From: Pseudomonas maumuensis
GTDB taxonomy: Bacteria; Pseudomonadota; Gammaproteobacteria; Pseudomonadales; Pseudomonadaceae
Length of the DNA: 64,000 nt
Assembly: GCF_019139675.1 (NCBI RefSeq)
Contig: NZ_CP077077.1
Coordinates: 5,456,001 to 5,520,000 of the forward strand
Reading direction: 5' to 3'
Position numbers and translations under genes: made by a program. The first letter of the stretch is position 1. Each line of letters begins with the position of its first letter. Shown one piece after another: positions 47,810-57,002 of the stretch. The notes under the pieces were generated by a model. The model had not been told where the DNA came from and made no database searches. It saw only the letters and a program-made list of their open reading frames with translations.

Positions 47810-48748
47810 TTAGAGGGCTTTCTTGCCCTCGCAATCCAGCTGCAGGTTAGCTTGGGTAATGTTGCTGTCAGCTGGCACGCTGCGGGTCAGCCAGACGTTG
47901 CCGCCAATGGTCGAACCCTTGCCGATGGTGATCCGCCCAAGGATGGTTGCGCCGGCGTAGATCACCACGTCGTCCTCGACGATCGGGTGCCGCGCCAGAC
48001 CCTTGTGCAAGGTGCCGGACTCGTCGCTGGGGAAGCGCTTGGCGCCCAGGGTCACGGCCTGGTAGATACGCACCCGCTCACCGATGATCGCGGTCTCGCC
48101 GATCACCACGCCAGTGCCGTGGTCGATGAAGAAACTCGGGCCGATCTGCGCGCCGGGGTGGATGTCGATGCCGGTGGCCGAGTGCGCCAGCTCCGAGCTG
48201 ATTCGCGCCAGCAGCGGCAGGCCGGCCCGGTAAAGGTGATGGGCCAGCCGGTGGTGGATGATCGCCAGAATGCCTGGGTAGCACAGCAGCACCTCGTCGA
48301 CGCTGCGCGCCGCCGGGTCGCCGTGGAAGGCGGCGAGTACGTCGGTGTCCAGCAGCACGCGCAGCGCCGGCAGGGCAACGGCGAAATCCTGGATCAGGCG
48401 CAGGGCGTGGGCATCGACATCGATCACATCGGTCTTGCCATGGCGCGCCGCGTAGCGCAGTTCCAGGCGGGCCTGGGCCAACAGCGCGGTGAGGGCGGCA
48501 TCGAGGGTGTGGCCCACATAGAAGTCTTCGCTCTCCTCGCGCAGGTCCACCGGCCCCAGGCGCATGGGGAACAGCGCGCCGCACAGCTGCTCGAGGATCT
48601 GCCGTAGCGCCTCGCGCGACGGCAGCTCGCGCCCACCCTGCTCGCCGCTGCTGCGGCCATTGCTGCTGCGCCACTGTTCACGGGCACTGCGCAGACCACT
48701 GACGATCCCCTGCAGTTGCCAGTGCCCGGTTGATGGTTGTTCGCTCAC
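47810..48748 (-). CDS. epsC: Serine O-acetyltransferase (EpsC-type)
   Basis: Makes O-acetylserine from serine and acetyl-CoA, the carbon precursor of cysteine. 312 residues from a GTG with AGGAG 7 bases upstream. Left-handed beta-helix region (about 190-300): GIDIHPGAQIGPSFFIDHGT, VVIGETAIIGERVRIYQAVT, IVEDDVVIYAGATILGRI. The N-terminal 130-residue extension sets it apart from short CysE. Divergent from the cystine-transport operon. Confidence 0.92.
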   Translation of the reverse strand: MSEQPSTGHWQLQGIVSGLRSAREQWRSSNGRSSGEQGGRELPSREALRQILEQLCGALFPMRLGPVDLREESEDFYVGHTLDAALTALLAQARLELRYAARHGKTDVIDVDAHALRLIQDFAVALPALRVLLDTDVLAAFHGDPAARSVDEVLLCYPGILAIIHHRLAHHLYRAGLPLLARISSELAHSATGIDIHPGAQIGPSFFIDHGTGVVIGETAIIGERVRIYQAVTLGAKRFPSDESGTLHKGLARHPIVEDDVVIYAGATILGRITIGKGSTIGGNVWLTRSVPADSNITQANLQLDCEGKKAL

Positions 48749-48995
48749 GGTGCTTCTCCTGCCAGGCGGCTTTCTCGATATGCATACGCTCCTACAAAGG
48801 AGGTGCAAAACACGATACGTCAAATCTGCCTCTTGGAAAAAACAACGCTTTATTCCATCCTGAGCTAAGTCGGGTATAAGCCACTGCAATTTGCAGAATA
48901 GGTATAACAACCTGATTTTTTATTATTTCCCGGCCTATGAAGCCCACCTCTATAGTCGCCACCTCACTACTTCCACAACAAGCGCGGGGCATGCC

Positions 48996-49802
48996 ATGAC
49001 CAAATTCGCCAAACCCCTTCTCAACGCCAGCCTGGCGCTCCTGCTCGGCACCGGCCTGCTCGGCCAGGCTTTCGCCGGCGAGCAGTTGAAGACCATCCAG
49101 GAAAAAGGCGTGATCAACGTCGGCCTGGAAGGCACCTATCCACCGTTCAGCTTCCAGGACGAGAATGGCAAGCTGACCGGCTTCGAGGTCGAGCTGTCCG
49201 AGTTGCTGGCCAAGGAGCTGGGAGTCAAGGCCAAGGTCCAGCCGACCAAGTGGGACGGTATCCTCGCCGCACTGGAATCCAAGCGCCTCGACGTGGTGAT
49301 CAATCAGGTGACCATCTCCGAAGAGCGCAAGAAGAAGTACGACTTCTCCCAGCCCTACACCGTTTCCGGCATTCAGGCCCTGGTGCTCAAGGGCAGCGAC
49401 AACGAAAAGAACATCAAGACTGCCGCCGACCTTGGCGGCAAGAAGGTCGGTGTCGGCCTGGGCACCAACTATGAGCAATGGGTGAAACAGGATGTGCCGA
49501 CAGCCGATGTGCGCACCTACGAAGATGACCCGACCAAGTTCGCCGACCTGCGCAACGGCCGTATCGACGCCATCCTGATCGACCGCCTGGCTGCACTCGA
49601 GTACGTGCAGAAAACCGCCAAGGACAAGAAGCCGACCGCACTCGCTGGCGAGAAATTCTCCAAGCTGGAATCGGGCGTGGCCTTGCGCAAAGGCGAACCT
49701 GAACTGCTCGATGCGCTGAACAAGGCCATCGACAAGCTCAAGGCCGACGGCTCGCTGGCCAAGCTGTCCGAGAAATACTTCGGTGCCGATGTCACCAAAT
49801 GA
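48996..49802 (+). CDS. tcyJ: Cystine-type amino acid ABC transporter binding protein
   Basis: 268 residues. Signal peptide ending LLGQAFA, mature start GEQLKTIQEKGVINVGLEGT. GLEGTYPPFSFQDENGKLTG and VVINQVTISEERKKKYDFSQ match the FliY/TcyJ cystine-binding family. ATG at 48996 chosen because the signal peptide begins there. First gene of a three-gene operon, divergent from serine acetyltransferase, supporting a sulfur amino acid substrate. Confidence 0.9.
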   Translation: MTKFAKPLLNASLALLLGTGLLGQAFAGEQLKTIQEKGVINVGLEGTYPPFSFQDENGKLTGFEVELSELLAKELGVKAKVQPTKWDGILAALESKRLDVVINQVTISEERKKKYDFSQPYTVSGIQALVLKGSDNEKNIKTAADLGGKKVGVGLGTNYEQWVKQDVPTADVRTYEDDPTKFADLRNGRIDAILIDRLAALEYVQKTAKDKKPTALAGEKFSKLESGVALRKGEPELLDALNKAIDKLKADGSLAKLSEKYFGADVTK

Positions 49803-50467
49803 TCGCTGAAAGCCTGCAACTCGTTGTCGACTCCGCGCCCTTCCTGTTGAAGGGCGCGGGTTATACCGTGCTGCTCAGCGTCGGCGGCATGTTCTTCGGC
49901 CTGGTGCTGGGCTTTGCCCTGGCGCTGATGCGGCTGTCGAAGATCCTGCCGCTGGACTGGCTGGCGCGCATCTATGTGTCGTTCTTCCGCGGCACGCCGC
50001 TGCTGGTGCAGCTGTTCGTGATCTACTTCGGTCTGCCGCAGATCGGCATCGAGCTCGATCCGATCCCGGCCTCGCTGATCGGCCTGTCGCTGAACATGGC
50101 GGCATACATCTGCGAAATCCTCCGCGCGGCGATCTCCTCGATCGACCGTGGCCAGTGGGAAGCCGCGGCCAGCATCGGCATGACCCGCACCCAGGCCATG
50201 CGCCGGGCGATCCTGCCGCAGGCCCTGCGCACTGCCCTGCCACCGCTGGGCAACAGCTTCATCTCGCTGGTCAAGGACACCGCCCTGGCGGCGACCATCC
50301 AGGTGCCCGAGCTGTTCCGCCAGGCGCAGCTGATCACCGCCCGGACCTTCGAGGTCTTCACCATGTACCTGGCTGTCGCGGTGGTCTACTGGATCCTCTG
50401 CAGCATCCTGGCGCACTTCCAGAACCGCATGGAAGCGCGGGTCAACCAGCACGACCAGGAGCACTGA
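49799..50467 (+). CDS. tcyL: Cystine-type ABC transporter permease
   Basis: 222 residues with about five transmembrane segments. The permease-ATPase contact loop is EAAASIGMTRTQAMRRAILP, and PFLLKGAGYTVLLSVGGMFF is the typical start of polar amino acid permeases. ATGA overlap with the binding-protein gene. Confidence 0.92.
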   Translation: MIAESLQLVVDSAPFLLKGAGYTVLLSVGGMFFGLVLGFALALMRLSKILPLDWLARIYVSFFRGTPLLVQLFVIYFGLPQIGIELDPIPASLIGLSLNMAAYICEILRAAISSIDRGQWEAAASIGMTRTQAMRRAILPQALRTALPPLGNSFISLVKDTALAATIQVPELFRQAQLITARTFEVFTMYLAVAVVYWILCSILAHFQNRMEARVNQHDQEH

Positions 50468-50468
50468 G

Positions 50469-51230
50469 ATGATCGTAGTAGAAGGCCTGACCAAGCAGTT
50501 CAAGGGCCAGACCGTGCTCAACGGCATCGACCTGAGCGTGCAGCCCGGCGAAGTGGTGGCGATCATCGGCCCCAGCGGCTCCGGCAAGACCACCTTCCTG
50601 CGTTGCCTGAACCTGCTGGAAACCCCCGATGCCGGGCGCATCCAGATCGGCGATATCAGCATCGACGCCAACCGCCCGCTGGGCGGACAGCAGGGTGCGA
50701 TCCGCCGCCTGCGCCAGCAGGCCGGGTTCGTGTTCCAGAACTTCAACCTGTTCCCTCACCGCACCGCCCTGGAGAACGTCATCGAAGGGCCGGTGATCGT
50801 CAAGAAGACGCCCCGCGACAAGGCCATCGAACTGGGCAAGCGTCTGCTGGCCAAGGTCGGTCTGGCGGGCAAGGAAGACGCCTACCCCAGGCGCCTGTCC
50901 GGTGGCCAGCAGCAACGGGTGGCGATCGCCCGGGCCCTGGCCATGGAGCCGGAAGTGATCCTGTTCGACGAACCCACCTCGGCACTCGATCCGGAGCTGG
51001 TGGGCGAAGTGCTGGAAACCATCCGCGGCCTGGCGGAGGAAAAGCGCACCATGATCATCGTCACCCACGAAATGAGCTTCGCCCGCGATGTCGCCAACCG
51101 GGTGATCTTCTTCGACAAGGGCGTGATCGTCGAGCAGGGCGAGGCCAAGGCGCTGTTTGCCAACCCGAAGGAAGAGCGCACGCGCCAGTTCCTGCGCAAG
51201 TTCCTCGGGACCGCTGCCGCCCAGGAGTGA
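50469..51230 (+). CDS. tcyN: Cystine-type ABC transporter ATPase
   Basis: 253 residues. Walker [16 protein letters not shown], signature LSGGQQQRVAIARAL, Walker B VILFDEPTSALDPE and H-loop VTHEMSFARD are complete. It begins 1 base after the permease stop. Convergent with chaC, 10 bases apart. Confidence 0.93.
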   Translation: MIVVEGLTKQFKGQTVLNGIDLSVQPGEVVAIIGPSGSGKTTFLRCLNLLETPDAGRIQIGDISIDANRPLGGQQGAIRRLRQQAGFVFQNFNLFPHRTALENVIEGPVIVKKTPRDKAIELGKRLLAKVGLAGKEDAYPRRLSGGQQQRVAIARALAMEPEVILFDEPTSALDPELVGEVLETIRGLAEEKRTMIIVTHEMSFARDVANRVIFFDKGVIVEQGEAKALFANPKEERTRQFLRKFLGTAAAQE

Positions 51231-51240
51231 GCCCCCGGGC

Positions 51241-51891
51241 TCACACTTCACGCAGGTTGTGACAACGCCTGAAGCGCGCTTCCAGGTTGCGATCGGGCAT
51301 CTGGTGGCTGCGCAAGGCGTTGAGGGTCTGCTCAACGTAGTCACGCGTGGTGCCGTAGCGCCCTTTGGCACTGGCGAGAATCTGGCTGAGCAGGGTGTCC
51401 GGCAGGTTGCCCGCATAGCACGGCAGGTGCCGCTCCAGCACGAAGCCCAGTGCCTGAACTTTGCTGCCGTCGTCCAGACGGCAGCTGAGCCAATGCGGGC
51501 GGTAGGCGGGGTACGGCATCTCGCGCTGCCACAGGGCCATCAGCGAATCGTGCAGGTTGGTTTCGTCCAGACGGAAGGCGAAGCCGCTGCACGAGCCACC
51601 ACGGTCGAGACCGAACACCAGCCCCGGACATTCCGGGGTGCCACGATGCTCGTGGGACCACAGGTACAGACCACGGTGATAACCATGCACCCGTGCCCGC
51701 TGACGCTCGACCGAGTTGCATTCGGGGCGCCAGATCAGCGAGCCGTAGGCGAACAACCAGACTGGGCCGCCTTCGTGCTGGGACATGGTGTCCTGCATCG
51801 AACGATGCAATTGTTCGGCGGTGAGTTGTTGACCGAAGTCGAGCGACGGCGGATAGGAGACTTGCCAGGATGAACTTTCAAGTGTCGACAT
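51241..51891 (-). CDS. chaC: Glutathione-specific gamma-glutamylcyclotransferase ChaC
   Basis: 216 residues. The substrate loop WLFAYGSLIWRPE (YGSL motif) and RGTPECPGLVFGLDRG are ChaC signatures; VLERHLPCYAGNLP follows. Splits glutathione to 5-oxoproline and Cys-Gly, recycling cysteine. Its place beside the cystine transporter fits sulfur recovery. A later start at residue 33 (MQDTMSQHEGG) is possible. Confidence 0.92.
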   Translation of the reverse strand: MSTLESSSWQVSYPPSLDFGQQLTAEQLHRSMQDTMSQHEGGPVWLFAYGSLIWRPECNSVERQRARVHGYHRGLYLWSHEHRGTPECPGLVFGLDRGGSCSGFAFRLDETNLHDSLMALWQREMPYPAYRPHWLSCRLDDGSKVQALGFVLERHLPCYAGNLPDTLLSQILASAKGRYGTTRDYVEQTLNALRSHQMPDRNLEARFRRCHNLREV

Positions 51892-52223
51892 GAGCTGCCG
51901 CCATTATTTCCTGTGAACTACCAAAGTGCGGGTATCGCAGTGCCTGTTCGGACGCTGTCGCGGGGCAAGCACGCCTGCAAAATCAGTGTAAGCCCGTAGG
52001 TGCGGGCTCGCCTCGGGATGAGCCTTGCGCTTAACGTAAGACAGAATGCACTTATCGCTCAACCCTGAATGCGCAATTTAATTTAAACGTCCGCCGAACG
52101 GAGTGAGTTATTGCGAGTATAGCGAAAGTTCCTAGTTAAACCGGGAACACTCCGCACTATATAATCGAACGGAAAAACTTTGGTTATTAAGCACGGCACG
52201 CCCTTGCAGCGTGCCATGCTACT
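51892..52223. other. Intergenic region chaC / reductase (332 bases, no gene)
   Basis: No plausible reading frame. It holds a degenerate REP-like segment (51960-52020), a nested inverted repeat at 52099-52154 (CGGAGTG / CACTCCG outside, GTTCC / GGAAC inside) and the hairpin GGCACGC / GCGTGCC at 52195-52215, which probably ends the flavin reductase transcript. The middle (52060-52190) is AT-rich with TATATAAT at 52158-52165. Confidence 0.6.
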
Positions 52224-53192
52224 TCAGCCGCGTGGCGCGTAGGCAAACACATCGGCACGCATGCGGTGGGCATCCATGCCGGCCTCGACCAATGCGTCGA
52301 GGGTCGCGTAGACCATGTTCGGTGAGCCACTGGCATAGACATGCACCTGGTTGAGGTCGCCGATGTCCTCGCATACCGCTTCGTGCAGCAGGCCACAGCG
52401 CCCTTCCCAACCGCACAGGTCGCTGACCACCTTGTGCAGGAACAGGTTCGGCAGGCGCTCCCACTCGGCCCAGTGCTCGATCTGGTAGAAGTCTTCAGGC
52501 CGGCGTACGCCCCAGTACAAGTGCACCGGATGCTTGAAGCCCTGCGCGCGGCAGTGCTCGACCAGGCTATGCATCTGGCCCATACCGGTGCCGGCGGCGA
52601 TCAGTACCAGCGGGGCGTCGGGCAACTCCGCCAGGTGAGCGTCGCCAAATGGCAGTTCAATGCGCGCCAGGCCACTACGCTGCAACTGCTGGATCAACTG
52701 CACGGCGCTGCTTTCGCGGGCCAGCACGTGCAGCTCCAGGTCACGGCCACCGTGGGGCGCCGAGGCGAGCGAAAAAGCCGCCTTGTCCATGCCCTCGCGC
52801 TCGATCATCAGGTATTGCCCGGCGTGGTAGCGGGGCGGCTTGCCGGCCGGCGCGCGCAGGCGCACGCGCCAGACGTCGCCACCGACCTCGACGCACTCGC
52901 TCACGGTACAGGCCAGCTTGCGCAGCGGCAGCTCGCCCAGGGCCAGCACACCATCCCACAGCAACACACAGTCCTCCAGCGGCTCGGCGATGCAGGTGAA
53001 CAGCTCACCGTGATCGCGCACCTGGCCTTCCTGGCGAACACTGCCTTCCACCAGCAGCGCGGCACACACATGGCAGTTGCCGTTGCGGCAGCTGTTCGGG
53101 CATTCATAGCCCAGGCGCCGCGCGGCATCCAGAATCCTTTCACCCGGTTCGACCGCCAGTACCGCCCCGGAAGGCTGCAAGGTTACCTGCAT
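52224..53192 (-). CDS. [2Fe-2S] ferredoxin-type flavin reductase (CDP-6-deoxy-glucoseen reductase-like)
   Basis: 322 residues from the ATG that shares a base with the ubiD stop (TGATG). N-terminal plant-type ferredoxin domain with cluster cysteines in SCRNGNCHVC and a fourth in ELFTCIAEP. FAD-binding domain about 105-195 (YHAGQYLMIEREG), then NAD(P)H-binding domain with AAGTGMGQMHSL. The annotation as CDP-6-deoxy-delta-3,4-glucoseen reductase is traditional; given the coupling to ubiD it may supply reduced flavin or electrons to that system (inference). Confidence 0.82.
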   Translation of the reverse strand: MQVTLQPSGAVLAVEPGERILDAARRLGYECPNSCRNGNCHVCAALLVEGSVRQEGQVRDHGELFTCIAEPLEDCVLLWDGVLALGELPLRKLACTVSECVEVGGDVWRVRLRAPAGKPPRYHAGQYLMIEREGMDKAAFSLASAPHGGRDLELHVLARESSAVQLIQQLQRSGLARIELPFGDAHLAELPDAPLVLIAAGTGMGQMHSLVEHCRAQGFKHPVHLYWGVRRPEDFYQIEHWAEWERLPNLFLHKVVSDLCGWEGRCGLLHEAVCEDIGDLNQVHVYASGSPNMVYATLDALVEAGMDAHRMRADVFAYAPRG

Positions 53193-54658
53193 CAATCTAT
53201 TCCCAACTGGTCCCACAGCTCATCGATACGGCGGGTGACGGCCTCGTCCTTGACGATGACCCGGCCCCATTCGCGTGTAGTCTCGCCCGGCCACTTGTGC
53301 GTGGCGTCCAGGCCCATCTTCGACCCCAGCCCCGACACCGGCGACGCGAAGTCGAGGTAGTCGATGGGGGTGTTGTCGATCATCACCGTATCACGCTTGG
53401 GGTCCATGCGCGTGGTGATGGCCCAGATCACATCGTTCCAGTCACGGGCGTTGATATCGTCGTCGGTGACGATAACGAACTTGGTGTACATGAACTGTCG
53501 CAGGAACGACCACACACCCAGCATCACGCGCTTGGCGTGGCCCGGGTACTGCTTCTTCATGGTCACCACCGCCATGCGGTACGAGCAGCCTTCCGGCGGC
53601 AGGTAGAAGTCGGTGATCTCGGGGAACTGCTTCTGCAGGATCGGCACGAACACTTCGTTCAGCGCCACGCCGAGAATCGCCGGCTCGTCCGGCGGACGGC
53701 CGGTGTAGGTGCTGTGGTAGATCGGCTTTTGCCGGTGAGTGATGCGCTCGACGGTGAACACCGGGAAGCTGTCCACTTCGTTGTAGTAGCCAGTGTGGTC
53801 GCCATACGGGCCTTCCGGGGCCATCTCGCCGGGGTGGATCACGCCTTCAAGGATGATCTCGGCGGTGGCCGGTACCTGCAGGTCGTTGCCACGGCACTTG
53901 ACCAGTTCGGTACGGTTGCCACGCAACAGGCCAGCGAAGGCGTACTCGGAAAGCGTGTCCGGGACCGGGGTCACGGCACCGAGGATGGTCGCCGGGTCCG
54001 CGCCCAGCGCCACGGCCACCGGGAACGGCTGGCCAGGATGCTTCTCGCACCATTCGCGGTAGTCCAGCGCGCCGCCGCGATGGCTCAGCCAACGCATGAT
54101 CACCTTGTTGCGGCCAATCACCTGCTGGCGGTAGATGCCCAGGTTCTGGCGGTCCTTGTTCGGCCCGCGGGTCACGGTCAGGCCCCAGGTGATCAGCGGC
54201 GCAACATCGCCCGGCCAGCAGTGCTGTATCGGCAACTGGCCGAGGTCGACGTCATCGCCTTCGACGACGATTTCCTGGCATACCGCATCCTTGACCACCT
54301 TCGGTGCCATGGACACGACCTTCTTGAAGATCGGCAGCTTCGACCAAGCGTCCTTCAGACCCTTCGGCGGCTCGGGCTCCTTGAGAAACGCCAGCAGCTT
54401 GCCGATTTCGCGCAGTTCTTCGGTCGACTCGGCGCCCATGCCCATGGCCACGCGCTCGGGGGTGCCGAACAGGTTGCCCAGCACCGGCATGTCGAAGCCG
54501 GTGGGTTTTTCGAACAGCAAGGCCGGGCCCTTGGCGCGCAGCGTGCGGTCGCAGACTTCGGTCATTTCCAGAACTGGGGAGATGGGAACCTGGATGCGCT
54601 TGAGTTCACCGCGCTGTTCCAGGCCACGAATGAAGTCGCGTAGATCGCGATACTGCAT
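53192..54658 (-). CDS. ubiD: 4-hydroxy-3-polyprenylbenzoate decarboxylase UbiD
   Basis: Decarboxylates the ubiquinone precursor using prenylated FMN made by UbiX. 488 residues from [40 protein letters not shown] and [19 protein letters not shown] are UbiD signatures; the catalytic E-R-E residues lie in the region around [17 protein letters not shown] and [17 protein letters not shown]. First gene of a pair with the flavin reductase. Confidence 0.96.
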   Translation of the reverse strand: MQYRDLRDFIRGLEQRGELKRIQVPISPVLEMTEVCDRTLRAKGPALLFEKPTGFDMPVLGNLFGTPERVAMGMGAESTEELREIGKLLAFLKEPEPPKGLKDAWSKLPIFKKVVSMAPKVVKDAVCQEIVVEGDDVDLGQLPIQHCWPGDVAPLITWGLTVTRGPNKDRQNLGIYRQQVIGRNKVIMRWLSHRGGALDYREWCEKHPGQPFPVAVALGADPATILGAVTPVPDTLSEYAFAGLLRGNRTELVKCRGNDLQVPATAEIILEGVIHPGEMAPEGPYGDHTGYYNEVDSFPVFTVERITHRQKPIYHSTYTGRPPDEPAILGVALNEVFVPILQKQFPEITDFYLPPEGCSYRMAVVTMKKQYPGHAKRVMLGVWSFLRQFMYTKFVIVTDDDINARDWNDVIWAITTRMDPKRDTVMIDNTPIDYLDFASPVSGLGSKMGLDATHKWPGETTREWGRVIVKDEAVTRRIDELWDQLGID

Positions 54659-54734
54659 GCAAGGGCCTCGTGTTGGGCGTATCGGTCGGGGTGCAGAGTG
54701 TAGCGCCGTTGGCGGGGTAAAGGCCAAGAATGAC

Positions 54735-54838
54735 TTGGGGCCGCTTCGCGCCCCATCGCCGGCAAGCCGGCTCCCACAAGGTCAGTGTGAGCCCTGTGGG
54801 AGCCGGCTTGCCGGCGATGGGCTGCAAAGCAGCCCCAA
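54735..54838. repeat. REPIN-like element between ubiD and rho
   Basis: Arms 54752-54778 and 54795-54821 are exact inverted repeats over 27 bases, with partial matching further out to TTGGGGC and GCCCCAA. The CGCCGGCAAGCCGGCTCCCACA core is the same as at 31784-31880. Confidence 0.9.
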
Positions 54839-54858
54839 TCAGTTCCAGTCTGAAACGC

Positions 54859-56118
54859 TTACTTGCGCTTCATCGACAGGAAGAACTCATCGTTGGTCTT
54901 GGTCTGCTTGAGCTTGTCGACCAAGAACTCGATGGCGGCGATCTCGTCCATCGGGTGCAGCAGCTTGCGCAGGATCCACATGCGCTGCAGTTCGTCGTCG
55001 GCGGTCAGCAGCTCTTCGCGGCGGGTACCGGACTTGTTGATGTTGATGGCCGGGAACACACGCTTCTCGGCGATGCGGCGGTCCAGGGGCAGTTCCATGT
55101 TGCCGGTACCCTTGAACTCTTCGTAGATCACTTCGTCCATCTTCGAGCCGGTTTCGACCAGCGCGGTGGCGATGATGGTCAGCGAACCGCCTTCCTCGAT
55201 GTTACGGGCGGCACCGAAGAAGCGCTTCGGCTTCTCCAAGGCATGGGCATCGACACCACCGGTCAGCACCTTGCCGGAGCTTGGGATCACGGTGTTGTAG
55301 GCACGCGCCAGACGGGTGATGGAGTCGAGCAGGATGACCACGTCTTTCTTGTGCTCGACCAGGCGCTTGGCCTTCTCGATGACCATCTCGGCAACCTGCA
55401 CGTGGCGGGTCGGCGGCTCGTCGAAGGTCGAGGCGACCACTTCGCCGCGCACGGTGCGCTGCATCTCGGTCACTTCTTCCGGGCGCTCGTCGATCAGCAG
55501 GACGATCAGGTGGCACTCGGGGTTGTTGCGGGTGATGTTGGCCGCGATGTTCTGCAGCATGATCGTCTTACCGGCTTTCGGCGGTGCGACGATCAGGCCA
55601 CGCTGGCCTTTGCCGATCGGGGCGCACAGGTCGATCACGCGACCGGTGAGGTCTTCGGTGGAGCCGTTACCGGCTTCCATCTTCAGGCGCTTGTTGGGGA
55701 ACAGCGGCGTCAGGTTTTCGAAGAGGATCTTGTTCTTCGCGTTTTCCGGACGGTCGAAGTTGATGGTGTCGACCTTCAGCAGCGCGAAGTAACGCTCGCC
55801 TTCCTTCGGTGGACGGATCTTGCCGACGATGGTGTCGCCGGTGCGCAGGTTGAAGCGACGGATCTGGCTGGGCGAAACGTAGATGTCGTCAGGGCCGGCC
55901 AGGTAAGAGGCATCCGCCGAACGCAGGAAACCGAAACCATCCTGGAGAATCTCCAGCACGCCGTCACCCGAGATCTCTTCGCCGCTTTTCGCATGCTTTT
56001 TCAGCAGGGCGAAAATCACGTCCTGTTTGCGCGAACGGGCCATGTTTTCGATGCCCATCTGTTCGGCCATTTCCAAAAGATCGGTAATCGGCTTTTGCTT
56101 GAGTTCTGTCAGGTTCAT
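54859..56118 (-). CDS. rho: Transcription termination factor Rho
   Basis: 419 residues. N-terminal RNA-binding domain (about 50-125, [20 protein letters not shown]), P-loop [13 protein letters not shown]-loop and [16 protein letters not shown] (Walker B region), and R-loop. Hexameric RNA helicase that ends untranslated transcripts. It ends in EFFLSMKRK. Confidence 0.97.
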   Translation of the reverse strand: MNLTELKQKPITDLLEMAEQMGIENMARSRKQDVIFALLKKHAKSGEEISGDGVLEILQDGFGFLRSADASYLAGPDDIYVSPSQIRRFNLRTGDTIVGKIRPPKEGERYFALLKVDTINFDRPENAKNKILFENLTPLFPNKRLKMEAGNGSTEDLTGRVIDLCAPIGKGQRGLIVAPPKAGKTIMLQNIAANITRNNPECHLIVLLIDERPEEVTEMQRTVRGEVVASTFDEPPTRHVQVAEMVIEKAKRLVEHKKDVVILLDSITRLARAYNTVIPSSGKVLTGGVDAHALEKPKRFFGAARNIEEGGSLTIIATALVETGSKMDEVIYEEFKGTGNMELPLDRRIAEKRVFPAININKSGTRREELLTADDELQRMWILRKLLHPMDEIAAIEFLVDKLKQTKTNDEFFLSMKRK

Positions 56119-56399
56119 AAGGGGAGTGACGTAATCATGTAAGGAAGGGAAAAATTAAGCAGTTGGCTTAATGAGGCCGCGCCGCTAGATGGCGACAGGA
56201 TCGCGTACTGATTCGAATTAGGGATGCTTCGGCGACGGCGTGCAGAGGGCACTGGAGAAGCAGTGCGAGGCCGAATGTAACACTTGCTTTTTTCGACGTC
56301 TAGTGGTTTTGGCCAGTGTTTTATGGGGCTATCCGAGTGGATGGCCGCAAGGCCGGGGCTCGCCAGCCCTCAGGGAAACCACCTACAACAGATAAAGAA
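56119..56399 (-). other. rho leader / trxA downstream region, no gene
   Basis: The 281 bases upstream of rho hold no convincing reading frame. In other bacteria rho has a long leader and is autoregulated by termination. Visible items: a CTTTTTTC tract near 56288 and short GC-rich inverted segments near 56230-56275. The rho promoter must lie here. Confidence 0.5.
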
Positions 56400-56421
56400 A
56401 AGCCCCGCATTTGCGGGGCTT
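56400..56421 (-). terminator. Rho-independent terminator of trxA
   Basis: AAGCCCCGC and GCGGGGCTT with loop ATTT; on the minus strand followed by TTCTTTATCT. It lies 7 bases past the trxA stop. Confidence 0.88.
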
Positions 56422-56428
56422 CTTCACA

Positions 56429-56758
56429 TCACAGGCTGGCGTCGAGGAACGCTTTGAGCTGCGACTTGGACAACGCGCCGACCTTGGTGGCCTCGACGTT
56501 GCCGTTCTTGAACAGCATCAGCGTCGGAATGCCACGCACGCCGTGCTTGGCCGGGGTCTCGGCATTTTCATCGATGTTCAACTTGGCGATGGTCACCTTG
56601 CCTTGATATTCCGAAGCGATGTCGTCCAGTACCGGCGCGATCATCTTGCATGGGCCGCACCATTCAGCCCAGTAGTCGACCAGCACCGCGCCTTCAGCCT
56701 TGAGTACGTCGGCTTCGAAGCTGGCGTCGGTGACATGTTTGATAAGATCGCTGCTCAT
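56429..56758 (-). CDS. trxA: Thioredoxin 1
   Basis: 109 residues with active site WCGPC (C34, C37) in [17 protein letters not shown]. General disulfide reductase of the cytoplasm. [12 protein letters not shown] holds the conserved cis-proline. Divergent from ppx across 244 bases. Confidence 0.97.
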   Translation of the reverse strand: MSSDLIKHVTDASFEADVLKAEGAVLVDYWAEWCGPCKMIAPVLDDIASEYQGKVTIAKLNIDENAETPAKHGVRGIPTLMLFKNGNVEATKVGALSKSQLKAFLDASL

Positions 56759-56877
56759 GGATATCTCCAGGTCGTAAGCACAAAAAAACGTTGCCCATCA
56801 TAGCCGCACCCAGGCGCGACAGGAAGCCACAGACGATTGAGTGTAACTATAGTTGTGCAAGACGCCACGAATCGAAA

Positions 56878-56895
56878 CTGTCATGTCACGGTCAT
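56878..56895 (+). promoter_or_regulatory. Pho-box-like direct repeat upstream of ppx
   Basis: CTGTCAT (56878-56884) and CGGTCAT (56889-56895) are spaced 11 bases start to start, the arrangement of PhoB half-sites (CTGTCAT, 4 bases, CTGTCAT); one mismatch in the second. It lies 108 bases before the ppx ATG. On sequence alone it supports phosphate control of ppx. Confidence 0.55.
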
Positions 56896-57002
56896 AACAT
56901 TGCTATGACATTGCCATGCATCAAGCCTTGCCGTGCCGCTCGTTGGCGTATGGCCGCGATCGTGGCACGATTGCCGGGTTAACGACCGAGAACCTCCAAA
57001 CC

